This document shows positions 1 to 6,301 of a DNA stretch of 6,673 nt, piece after piece. The position numbers and the translations under genes were made by a program. This DNA comes from Rhodospirillales bacterium (GTDB lineage: Bacteria; Pseudomonadota; Alphaproteobacteria; Acetobacterales; Acetobacteraceae): assembly GCA_015654825.1 (NCBI GenBank), contig JAATGE010000634.1, forward strand, positions 1 through 6,673, given 5' to 3'. Position 1 is the first letter of the stretch; every line of letters begins with the position of its first letter. Below the pieces are notes generated by a model. That model saw only the letters and a list, made by a program, of their open reading frames with translations. It searched no databases and had not been told where the DNA came from.

Positions 1-1
1 C

Positions 2-808
2 ACCGGCAGCCACGCCGCCGGCATGGATATCCACCGCAGGATCGCAGGCGGCAGCTACGCCCGCCCGGTGCTGGCTGAGATGGGCGGCAAGAACCCTGCC
101 TTTGTCACGCACTCCGCCAACCTGGAGGATGCCGCGCTCGGCGTCATGCGGTCCGCCTTCGGGCTGCAGGGCCAGAAATGCAGCGCTCTGTCAAAATGCT
201 ATGTCGACCGCCGCATCGCCGATCCTTTCCTCGACCGGCTGATCGCGCTCACCGCATCGATCCCCATCGGCGACCCGAGATCGGCAAAGAACTTCATGGG
301 ACCAGTCATCGATGCAACCGCGGCGGACCGCTTTTCCGCGGCCGTCGCGGAAATCCGGTGCGAGGGAAGAATGCTCGCCGGCGGCGACCGCCTGGCAGGC
401 GGCATTTTCGATCACGGTGCCTACCTGGCACCCACCATTGTCGGCGACCTGCCGGCGGACCACCGCCTCAATCAGGTCGAACTTTTCCTGCCGCTTCTCA
501 GTGTCCTGTTCTTCGAAAACCTCGATAATGCCATAGAAGATGCCAACCGCGGCCAGTATGGCCTGACCGCCGGCATCTATACGGCGGACCCCGCCGAACT
601 GGCCCTCTTCCTGGATCGCATCGATGCCGGCGTGCTTTATGGGAATCGCGCCAGCGGGGCAACCACGGGGGCCTGGCCCGGCATTCAGAGTTTTTGCGGC
701 TGGAAGGGCTCCGGCCTGACTGGCAAAGGCGGTTTGGGACCCTGGTATCTTCCGCAATTCATGCGCGAGCAAAGCCACACGATTTTTGCCCGCCCGGCGC
801 AGCCTTGA
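2..808 (+). CDS. Aldehyde dehydrogenase, C-terminal part (L-glutamate gamma-semialdehyde / P5C dehydrogenase type), 5'-truncated by window edge
   Basis: This is the C-terminal half of an NAD(P)+-dependent aldehyde dehydrogenase. The frame is open from base 2 and begins inside the cofactor-binding region with TGS (as in the family FTGS motif), so the true start lies left of the window and about 268 residues are visible. The general-base glutamate is in LAEMGGKNP (codon 77-79) and the catalytic cysteine is in GLQGQKCSA (codon 179-181). The GQKCSA form and the tail with CGWKGSGLTGKGG, then GPWYLPQFMREQ, resemble P5C dehydrogenases (RocA/PruA type), which oxidise glutamate semialdehyde to glutamate in proline and arginine breakdown. 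The usual E-x-F-G-P element reads ELFLPL, so the glycine is replaced. The protein is presumably cytosolic. It ends 147 bases before a convergent permease gene. Family membership is firm; substrate is an inference, and another semialdehyde is possible. Confidence 0.88.
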   Translation, partial: TGSHAAGMDIHRRIAGGSYARPVLAEMGGKNPAFVTHSANLEDAALGVMRSAFGLQGQKCSALSKCYVDRRIADPFLDRLIALTASIPIGDPRSAKNFMGPVIDATAADRFSAAVAEIRCEGRMLAGGDRLAGGIFDHGAYLAPTIVGDLPADHRLNQVELFLPLLSVLFFENLDNAIEDANRGQYGLTAGIYTADPAELALFLDRIDAGVLYGNRASGATTGAWPGIQSFCGWKGSGLTGKGGLGPWYLPQFMREQSHTIFARPAQP

Positions 809-813
809 CCGAT

Positions 814-830
814 TGCTGCTGCCAGCAGCA
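814..830 (+). terminator. Short hairpin just after the aldehyde dehydrogenase stop
   Basis: TGCTGCT (814-820) and AGCAGCA (824-830) form a perfect 7-bp stem with a GCC loop, starting five bases after the TGA at 806-808. No clear T-run follows directly, so it may only stabilise the 3' end or assist the AT-rich repeat downstream. It could also be chance, because both arms are CTG-like triplet runs. Confidence 0.3.
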
Positions 831-891
831 CTCGCGCCGTTTGAGTGGAACGCAATCGTCGGCTGGCTGGTGATGGACTTGCGCAACGAAT

Positions 892-948
892 AAAAGTTTT
901 TCAAGAAAGAACAAGCGCTTCTTTTTGAAAAAAGAAGCAAAAACTTTT
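892..948. repeat. AT-rich nested inverted-repeat element, copy 1 (probable bidirectional terminator)
   Basis: Outer arms AAAAGTTTTT (892-901) and AAAAACTTTT (939-948) are perfect reverse complements. They enclose an inner perfect 10-bp inverted repeat, GCTTCTTTTT (917-926) and AAAAAGAAGC (929-938). The same elements in the same order recur at 5492-5566. This copy lacks the left arm of the additional hairpin found there and keeps only an AAGAAAGAAC-like remnant (903-912). It lies between two convergent genes, and its right arm ends eight bases from the permease stop. The symmetry gives T-runs on both strands, as a bidirectional transcription terminator would need. Its AT richness stands out sharply from the GC-rich surroundings. 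Termination is inferred; the repeat structure is directly visible. Confidence 0.8.
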
Positions 949-955
949 GTCCGTC

Positions 956-2242
956 TCAGGGCTCCCGCTTGGTGACCGAATACAGCGCCAGGCTCGCGAG
1001 CACGACAGCGGCCAATCCTGCCACCTCCACCCATTGCGCAGCCAGCAGCATCCCCCCCATTCCCACCATTCCCGCAACAGCTGCCGCCGGCACGGCCCGC
1101 ATGCCAAGCGGCGGGCCGGCCAACGCCACGCAGCGCCGCTGCAGCACGAAGGCGCAGGCGCACTGAATCGAATAGATGCCGACCACCGCCAGGCTGGACA
1201 GCACAATGAGTTCCAGGAACGAACCGCTGACCGCCAGCGTGAACGCCACGGCCACGTATACGCCGATGGCGTTCACCGGCACCCGCGTCGCCCGCCCAAG
1301 CCGGCCGAACCAGGCCGGCAGGCGCCCGTCACGGCCGAACGCGAACAGCAGGCGCGAGGTACCCAGAACATCGCTCGCCATCCAGGCCATCATCGAAACG
1401 CCGGCACCGGCCAGCATGATGCCACGCGCCCATGGGCCGAAGCGCGCCGCGCCCTCCGCCAGCGGTGCGGCGGCCTGCGCAAGGCCGGAGCCGAGCAAAT
1501 GCTGCGCCGTCAGTTGCACGCCGACATAGAGCACCAGAATCGCGAGCATGCCGAGGAACAGGGCGCGCGGCAGGCTGCGCGCGGGGTTGCGCACTTCCCC
1601 GCTGGCCATCAGCGCGGTCTCCATGCCGGAAAAGGCGAAAAGCGTCATCACCATGGCCCGGCCGAATCCGGCCGCGGAGATCGGCGTCGTCGGTGGTCCA
1701 GGCGGTGCCGGAAGGCCGATCGACAACAGGCCAAACCCCAGGAACAGCAGCAGCGGCACGATTTTTATGCATGTCGCCGCCTCGATCAGCCTGGCGGTCC
1801 GCCGCACACCGAGCAGGTTGGCACCGGTCGCCAGCGCATAGAGCACCGCGATCACGGCGATACGGCCCGCCCCGGTCGCCAGCGCCGGCGCCACTACCCC
1901 CACCATGTCCGCCAGCGCCGCGGCGATGCCGCCGCTTGCCAGCACGTCGGAGACCAGCAGCAGCATGCCGGCGACGAACGCCGTGGCGGGACCGAAGGCC
2001 GCCTCGGCGGTGCCGTAGACCCCGCCGCTGGTCGGCACACGGCTGCCCGCCTCGGCGAAACAGACCACGACCGCCGCCATGACCACAGCACAGATGATGT
2101 AGGCCGCCGGGGCCGCGGCGCCGGCCGAAAGGGCGACGGCGGCCGGCAGGGTAAAAATGCCGGCACCGACGACGCCATTGACGATGTTGGCCGCCATGCC
2201 CAGGGCGCCGATCCCACGCACCAAGCCCTGATCGCGGTGCAT
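956..2242 (-). CDS. APC-superfamily amino-acid permease
   Basis: This is a 428-residue inner-membrane transporter, dominated by hydrophobic segments consistent with about 12 helices. APC hallmarks appear in order: the helix-1 glycine motif GVVGAGIFTLP (residues 23-33), SGGVYGTAEAAFGP (72-85), the helix-6 region with FSGMETALMASGEVRNP (224-240) followed by a PRA, and TSRLLFAFGRDGRLP (295-309). The family carries out proton- or ion-coupled uptake, or exchange, of amino acids and related amines; the substrate cannot be read from sequence. The ATG at 2242 was chosen because the first helix follows directly. An ATG at 2323 would add 27 Arg-rich residues, and the frame stays open further, across the kynureninase gene, with no transporter-like sequence. 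No strong Shine-Dalgarno precedes either start. Divergence from kynureninase makes kynurenine, tryptophan or anthranilate a reasonable guess for the substrate, but only that. Confidence 0.88.
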   Translation of the reverse strand: MHRDQGLVRGIGALGMAANIVNGVVGAGIFTLPAAVALSAGAAAPAAYIICAVVMAAVVVCFAEAGSRVPTSGGVYGTAEAAFGPATAFVAGMLLLVSDVLASGGIAAALADMVGVVAPALATGAGRIAVIAVLYALATGANLLGVRRTARLIEAATCIKIVPLLLFLGFGLLSIGLPAPPGPPTTPISAAGFGRAMVMTLFAFSGMETALMASGEVRNPARSLPRALFLGMLAILVLYVGVQLTAQHLLGSGLAQAAAPLAEGAARFGPWARGIMLAGAGVSMMAWMASDVLGTSRLLFAFGRDGRLPAWFGRLGRATRVPVNAIGVYVAVAFTLAVSGSFLELIVLSSLAVVGIYSIQCACAFVLQRRCVALAGPPLGMRAVPAAAVAGMVGMGGMLLAAQWVEVAGLAAVVLASLALYSVTKREP

Positions 2243-2332
2243 GGCCGTGCTGGCTGTCTCGGCGTCCGACAGGGGCTTTCTCGCGCGACGTTCTGGGTTG
2301 CAGGCGGGGCGCCGACACCGCATCAGCTTGGC
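2243..2332. promoter_or_regulatory. Divergent intergenic region between permease and kynureninase
   Basis: These 90 bases separate two divergent start codons, so the promoters of both genes probably lie here, or partly inside the coding ends. I could not pick a convincing -35/-10 pair, an operator palindrome or a good Shine-Dalgarno on either strand. In Pseudomonas and Burkholderia, kyn genes are controlled by an Lrp-family regulator (KynR). No such gene is in the window. If the permease starts at 2323 instead, only nine bases separate the two genes. Confidence 0.35.
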
Positions 2333-3517
2333 ATGGCGGATGTCACCCTGGCCGAAGTGAGGGAGTGGGACAAGCGGGACCCTCTGCGGGAGGCGCGCCA
2401 CGCATTCGCGCTGCCGCACGGTGTCATCTACTTGGACGGCAACTCGCTGGGTCCCCTGCCCCGGGCAACGGCTGCGCGGTTGGCCGATGTTGTGGCGCGG
2501 GAGTGGGGGGTGGGCCTGATCCGCAGCTGGGATGATGCCGGATGGATGGCGGCGCCGGCGCGGGTTGGCGGAAAAATCGCGCGCCTCATCGGCGCCGGCG
2601 CGGACGAGGTGATCGTCGCCGACAGCACCAGCGTGAATCTCTTCAAATTGCTCGGTGCGGCGGTAGCGCTGCGCCCGGGGCGAACGACATTGCTGACCAA
2701 GGATGGAGGGTTCCCGACTGACCGGCACGTGGCCGAGGGTCTGCAGCGCCTGCTGCCGCATGTGCGGGTGGTCGCGGTGCCGGCGTATTCACTGACCGAC
2801 GCCATCGACGGCGACACCGCCGTTCTTTTGCTGTGCCACGTGCATTTCCGCAGCGGTGCGCGCCACGATATGGCGGCACTGACGGCGGCCGCGCATCGCG
2901 CCGGGGCGCTGACGTTGTGGGATTTGAGCCATAGCGCGGGCGCGCTGGCGGTGGATTTGAATGGTGCCGGCGCGGGTATGGCCGTTGGCTGCGGCTACAA
3001 GTTCCTGAACGGTGGGCCGGGCGCGCCGGCGTTTCTTTATCTTTCGCGAAATCTGCAGGCGGAAGCGAGGTCGCCATTGCAGGGATGGATCGGGCATGCG
3101 GCGCCTTTCGGGTTTTCCGATCGGTATGAGCCGGCCGCCGGCATCCCGCGTTTCTTGACCGGTACTCCGCCGGTGCTGGGCCTGGCGGCGCTGGAAGCCG
3201 GGATCGATCTCATGCTGACCGCCGATCTTGCCGCGGTTTGGGAAAAATCCGCGCGCCTGTTCGATCTGTTTGCGTCACGTGTTGCTTCGGCTCGCCCGCG
3301 CCTTGAATTGCTGACCCCGCCCGAGGCAAACCTGCGGGGCAGCCATATTGCGTTCCGTTGCGCGGATGCGGCACAAATAATGCCGCAACTGGTTGGCCAG
3401 GGCGTCATCGGCGATTTTCGGCCGCCGGATGTGCTGCGATTTGGTTTAACGCCGCTTTTTACAAGTTTTGAGGATGTATGGCTGGCATCGGACGCGCTGC
3501 TTCAATGCGCCTCATAA
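2333..3517 (+). CDS. kynU: Kynureninase (PLP-dependent, EC 3.7.1.3)
   Basis: This 394-residue enzyme cleaves L-kynurenine to anthranilate and L-alanine, and often 3-hydroxykynurenine to 3-hydroxyanthranilate, in tryptophan catabolism. It is a cytosolic fold-type I PLP enzyme. Visible signatures are YLDGNSLGPLP (33-43), the phosphate-binding DSTSVN (97-102), CHVHFRSGARHDM (168-180), the cofactor-contacting LWDLSHSAGA (195-204), GCGYKFLNGGPGAPAF (219-234) with the Schiff-base lysine K223, GWIGH (251-255), RFLTGTPP (273-280), and LRFGLTPLF (368-376) with the likely carboxylate-binding R369. The length is slightly below the roughly 416 residues of the Pseudomonas enzyme, and all expected motifs are present. 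The ATG at 2333 was chosen because the family N-terminus begins there, although the frame is open back to 947. No good Shine-Dalgarno is seen. No kynA or kynB neighbour is present, so the rest of the pathway must be elsewhere. Confidence 0.93.
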   Translation: MADVTLAEVREWDKRDPLREARHAFALPHGVIYLDGNSLGPLPRATAARLADVVAREWGVGLIRSWDDAGWMAAPARVGGKIARLIGAGADEVIVADSTSVNLFKLLGAAVALRPGRTTLLTKDGGFPTDRHVAEGLQRLLPHVRVVAVPAYSLTDAIDGDTAVLLLCHVHFRSGARHDMAALTAAAHRAGALTLWDLSHSAGALAVDLNGAGAGMAVGCGYKFLNGGPGAPAFLYLSRNLQAEARSPLQGWIGHAAPFGFSDRYEPAAGIPRFLTGTPPVLGLAALEAGIDLMLTADLAAVWEKSARLFDLFASRVASARPRLELLTPPEANLRGSHIAFRCADAAQIMPQLVGQGVIGDFRPPDVLRFGLTPLFTSFEDVWLASDALLQCAS

Positions 3518-3584
3518 ATACCGGGCGCCACCACCCGCCACCCGACCACGAAGTGGAGCACAAAAATTGACCTCAGCCAGTAAG

Positions 3585-3600
3585 GCCGCACGCAAGCGGC
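3585..3600 (+). other. Small hairpin in the kynureninase/sulfotransferase gap
   Basis: GCCGC (3585-3589) and GCGGC (3596-3600) can pair around a six-base loop within the 117-base gap 3518-3634. AAATCGTT follows rather than a T-run, so it is at best a weak terminator. The gap also holds an isolated TTGACC (3567-3572) resembling a -35 box, but no -10 box at proper spacing. Whether the downstream gene has its own promoter therefore remains open. Confidence 0.2.
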
Positions 3601-3634
3601 AAATCGTTCCGCCGGTCCGCCGAAACACCGTCCC

Positions 3635-5449
3635 ATGACCCAGGAAACGCAGCGCGCGCGAGGGGCCGCGCCGGGAACGCCCACGCGAAATGCGCTCTGC
3701 CACTGCGGAAGCGGACTGAAATACAAGCGTTGCTGCGGTTCGGCTTCCGGGCAATCCAAAGCGCCGGGCTCACTGGGATCGCTATCGGATCCCCGCGCCG
3801 TCCAACAGCAATTCTTACGCGGCGTTCAAATGCTGCAGTCCGGCCAGACCTTGGCGGCGATATCGATCCTGCACGCCGCCATCCTGTCGGACGAAAATCA
3901 TTTCGATGCGCACCACGCGCTTGGTTCGGCGTTTGCGCAGAACGGACAGTTCCCCGAAGCAAGCGCGGTGCTGTCGCGTGCCGTGGCGCTCCGGCCCAAC
4001 TCCGCGGCGGCCAACCACGATCTGGCTGCCGCGTATGATTTCCAGGGCCTGCATGAGCAAGCGATCGAAGCTTACAAAAAGGTGGTCGAACTGAAGCCGA
4101 AGCTGGGCGAAGTGCACCATCGCCTCGGCGAGCTTTACGTCACGTACAGCAGAACGGAGGAAGCGGCTGCCTGTTTCGACCGCGCGGCCGAGATCAACCG
4201 GAATACCGCGGCCGCGCGTCTGTTCCGCTCGGATGCTCAGCTGCTCCGGGGCGATATCGCGGGCGCCGAGGAATGGGCCCGTAAGGCAGTCGCGCTCGAA
4301 GCGGCAAACAGCGCCGCTCAGGGCACGCTTGCAGGCCTGCTCTACGCCCAGGGCCGCTTTGAAGAGGCGGCGACACACTTTGAAACGGCTCTTCGGCTCA
4401 ATCCAAAAATGGCCAAATGCTGGGACGGCCTTGCGCATTGCCGGAAATATTCCGAATCGGACAACTCGATTCTCGATCGCATGCGCACCGTCTTGCGGCG
4501 TGCCGATCTGCACGATGCCGAGCGAATGACCATCCATTTTGCCATGGGCAAAGTGTACGACGACCTCGCCGATTATGCTCATGCGATGGAGCAATTCGAC
4601 CTGGCAAACAGGTTGCGGGCAAAGGACATCAAATTCGATCGCGCCGGCTTTGCAGCCCTCGTCGACGCCAACATCCGGCAATTTACCCGCGACTTCATCG
4701 CCCGCAACGCCGCGTCCGGAATACCAGATCAAAGGCCGCTCTTCATCGTCGGCATGTATCGCTCGGGAACTACGCTGGTGGAGCAGGTCCTATCCAGCCA
4801 TCCCGAAATCGCCGCGGGCGGCGAACTGACGGTGTGGACGCCGGCCGATATCGATATCGATGCGGCCACCGGTGAATTCGATCCGGACCACACCCACGCC
4901 GCGATCGCGAAATATCTGGCCGCGCTGCAAAAAATCGGGCCATGCGCGGCCCGCGTCACCGACAAGCTGCCATTCAATTTCCTCCGCCTCGGCGCCATCC
5001 ATTCGCTGCTGCCGAATGCCCGGATTATCCATTGCCAACGTGATCCGATCGACACCTGCCTGTCGATCTATTCTACCCTTTTCAACACCCGGGTGGCCTT
5101 TGCCGCCAGAAAAGACGATCTGGTGTTCTGCTATCAGCAATATTTGCGCATGATGGAGCACTGGCGAAAAATATTGCCGGCCGATGTCTTCGTCGACGTG
5201 CAGTATGAGCGGCTGATCGCCGACCGCGAAACAGAAACCAGGCGCCTGATTGCATTTACCGGTCTTGAATGGAACGAGAGCTGCCTGCAGCCCGAGCAGA
5301 ACAAACGTTCAATCGGCACATCGAGCGCCTGGCAAGCGCGCCAACCGGTGTACGCAACGTCGTTGCACCGCTGGCGGCGCTACGAGCCCTGGATCGGCGA
5401 ATTGCGCCAATTGCTTCCACCTGGGGCGCAGAAGCCGCCAGAACCCTGA
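3635..5449 (+). CDS. SEC-C / TPR / PAPS-dependent sulfotransferase protein
   Basis: This 604-residue multidomain protein has no signal peptide. A SEC-C zinc-binding motif sits at residues 22-35 (CHCGSGLKYKRCCG; ligands C22, C24, C33, C34). About five tetratricopeptide repeats follow, at roughly 93-125, 126-158, 159-191, 192-225 and 226-259, with degenerate helices on either side. From about 368 comes a sulfotransferase domain: the 5'-phosphosulfate loop FIVGMYRSGTTLVEQVL (370-386), a possible catalytic E397 in AAGGEL, TDKLPFNF (442-449), and the 3'-phosphate-binding RIIHCQRDPIDTCLSIY (463-479). The family transfers sulfuryl groups from PAPS to proteins or glycans, and the arrangement recalls TPR-fused relatives of tyrosylprotein sulfotransferase. 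The acceptor is unknown; TPRs usually bind partner proteins. ATG 3635 is the only usual start after an in-frame TAA at 3581; its Shine-Dalgarno is weak. The gene lies 117 bases after kynureninase on the same strand with no evident functional link. Confidence 0.88.
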   Translation: MTQETQRARGAAPGTPTRNALCHCGSGLKYKRCCGSASGQSKAPGSLGSLSDPRAVQQQFLRGVQMLQSGQTLAAISILHAAILSDENHFDAHHALGSAFAQNGQFPEASAVLSRAVALRPNSAAANHDLAAAYDFQGLHEQAIEAYKKVVELKPKLGEVHHRLGELYVTYSRTEEAAACFDRAAEINRNTAAARLFRSDAQLLRGDIAGAEEWARKAVALEAANSAAQGTLAGLLYAQGRFEEAATHFETALRLNPKMAKCWDGLAHCRKYSESDNSILDRMRTVLRRADLHDAERMTIHFAMGKVYDDLADYAHAMEQFDLANRLRAKDIKFDRAGFAALVDANIRQFTRDFIARNAASGIPDQRPLFIVGMYRSGTTLVEQVLSSHPEIAAGGELTVWTPADIDIDAATGEFDPDHTHAAIAKYLAALQKIGPCAARVTDKLPFNFLRLGAIHSLLPNARIIHCQRDPIDTCLSIYSTLFNTRVAFAARKDDLVFCYQQYLRMMEHWRKILPADVFVDVQYERLIADRETETRRLIAFTGLEWNESCLQPEQNKRSIGTSSAWQARQPVYATSLHRWRRYEPWIGELRQLLPPGAQKPPEP

Positions 5450-5462
5450 CAATCGAGTCCCC

Positions 5463-5481
5463 GCTTCGCCCAAAACGAAGC
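5463..5481 (+). terminator. Hairpin after the sulfotransferase gene
   Basis: GCTTCG (5463-5468) and CGAAGC (5476-5481) form a perfect 6-bp stem with a seven-base loop, starting 13 bases after the stop. The T-rich stretch follows within about 15 bases, inside the AT-rich repeat at 5492-5566. The two may work together as the 3' end of this transcript. Confidence 0.35.
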
Positions 5482-5491
5482 CAAAATGAAC

Positions 5492-5566
5492 AAAAGTTTT
5501 TTGGTTCTTTTTTTCAAAAAAGAACAGGAAAAAGCACTTCTTTTTGAAAAAAGAAGCAAAAACTTT
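5492..5566. repeat. AT-rich nested inverted-repeat element, copy 2 (two inner hairpins)
   Basis: This is the fuller form of the element at 892-948. Outer arms AAAGTTTTT (5493-5501) and AAAAACTTT (5558-5566) pair perfectly. Inside are two hairpins: GTTCTTTTTT (5504-5513) with AAAAAAGAAC (5516-5525), and CTTCTTTTT (5537-5545) with AAAAAGAAG (5548-5556). The right-hand hairpin plus right outer arm is nearly identical to copy 1. The element fills the convergent junction between the sulfotransferase gene (+) and the membrane protein gene (-), ending 13 bases from the latter's stop. The likely role is a bidirectional terminator belonging to a dispersed repeat family. Structure and similarity to copy 1 are seen directly; function is inferred. 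Confidence 0.82.
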
Positions 5567-5579
5567 GGTTAATTGCCGC

Positions 5580-6233
5580 TCACCTCCGAGAGGCTGCCGC
5601 GGCTGTAGCGCGCACCCGTTGGCGGTACCAGTAAGTCCACAGGCCGATCGCTGCTACCGTGCCGTAGCCGATGATCGGGGAAACGATCAGGAAACGGCCG
5701 ATCGGCCAGGTAAGCGCAAACATCGCCAGCAGGGCGCCCTGGGCGGCGAGCCCCGCGCCCCAGACGGCCGACATGATGCGCAACGTCCGCAGCACATTTG
5801 GGGTTTGCCAGGATTGCTCGAACCCAATACGCGCTTCCGGCGCATTGCGGGCATAGAAAGCCGAGGCGAGATAGTAGATGACCGGCCGTCGCGTGGCCGC
5901 CGAAGCCAGGAATATCAGGCCAATCGGAACCGAAAGAAAATTCTCGCGCACCATCAGCATGCGCGGCGAGCCGCCCAGCCCCACGGCCAACAATGACAGC
6001 GCGATACCTGCGAGCACGAGCACGCTCAGCGCGTCGAGCACGCGGAAGCGCAACAGTTCGTACAGGCTCCATAGGGTCGGAGGCGCCGCGGAGGCGACAA
6101 GCCCGACAAAGTCGCCGTAGTGCGGGTTCAGCAACGTATAGACGAGCCACGGCAGTACGATATTGACGCTGAGCTCAACCGCCAGCTTCGGAAGTGCCCG
6201 CCTGCGGCCGGCACGCGCCGGATCGTCGGACAC
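5580..6233 (-). CDS. Polytopic membrane protein, VC0807-family-like, function unknown
   Basis: This 217-residue integral membrane protein has about six hydrophobic helices, at roughly 17-36, 40-60, 67-88, 99-116, 153-173 and 177-199. The N-terminus is short, basic and hydrophilic, and the C-terminus ends in Arg and Ala. Features include NPHYGD (36-41) before helix 2, APPTLWSLYELLRFRVLDALS (50-70) at the helix 2-3 junction, and GGSPRMLMVRENF (87-99). From memory this pattern fits proteins named VC0807 family, which have no assigned biochemical role; I could not verify this by search. The start is a GTG at 6233. It is the only usual start after an in-frame TAA at 6312-6314, and it has a poor Shine-Dalgarno. 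The gene lies 68 bases downstream of fusA on the same strand, with a strong hairpin between them, so it is either attenuated from fusA or separately transcribed. Confidence 0.8.
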   Translation of the reverse strand: MSDDPARAGRRRALPKLAVELSVNIVLPWLVYTLLNPHYGDFVGLVASAAPPTLWSLYELLRFRVLDALSVLVLAGIALSLLAVGLGGSPRMLMVRENFLSVPIGLIFLASAATRRPVIYYLASAFYARNAPEARIGFEQSWQTPNVLRTLRIMSAVWGAGLAAQGALLAMFALTWPIGRFLIVSPIIGYGTVAAIGLWTYWYRQRVRATAAAASRR

Positions 6234-6256
6234 CGGATCTAATTTAAGACGGGGAA

Positions 6257-6281
6257 CTGGAGGGATGTCACATCCCCCCAG
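6257..6281 (-). terminator. Strong hairpin between fusA and the membrane protein gene
   Basis: Read on the minus strand, CTGGGGGGATG (6281-6271) pairs with CATCCCTCCAG (6267-6257) over 11 bp with a TGA loop. The one non-Watson-Crick position is a G-U wobble in the minus-strand RNA but an A-C mismatch in the plus-strand RNA. The structure therefore favours function in the fusA direction. It begins about 20 bases after the fusA stop. The downstream tract TTCCCCGTCTTAAATT is only moderately U-rich, so termination may be partial. Confidence 0.6.
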
Positions 6282-6301
6282 CCTTACTTCTTCCGCCTTG
6301 C

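Noticed and set aside
191..940. A 249-codon open frame on - across the aldehyde dehydrogenase and copy 1 of the repeat
   Set aside because: It starts inside the AT-rich repeat and runs antisense to a well-supported aldehyde dehydrogenase. No domain is visible.
892..948. Insertion-sequence end or MITE reading of the repeat, with AAAAGTTTTT as terminal inverted repeats
   Set aside because: I see no convincing target-site duplication next to either copy. The short nested A/T palindromes at convergent 3' ends fit terminators better, although descent from a mobile repeat remains possible.
947..2332. A 462-codon stop-free frame on + directly upstream of and in frame with kynureninase, giving an apparent 856-residue protein
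   Set aside because: It lies antisense to the permease. Its translation is low-complexity, rich in His, Arg, Gln and Gly with no domain, while the opposite strand encodes a clear APC transporter. Kynureninase homology begins at the ATG at 2333. This is a stop-poor shadow of GC-rich DNA.
2243..2761. A 173-codon N-terminal extension of the permease on -
   Set aside because: It runs antisense through kynureninase and encodes Arg- and Pro-rich sequence with no membrane character. Transporter motifs begin just after the ATG at 2242.
3815..4732. A 305-codon open frame on - opposite the TPR region
   Set aside because: The + strand has clear SEC-C, TPR and sulfotransferase motifs over the same span; the minus frame shows no recognisable domain and is a shadow.
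5569..6150. A second open frame on - overlapping the membrane protein gene in another frame
   Set aside because: The 5580-6233 frame has regular hydrophobic helices and family-like motifs; the alternative is Arg- and Ala-rich with no coherent membrane pattern.
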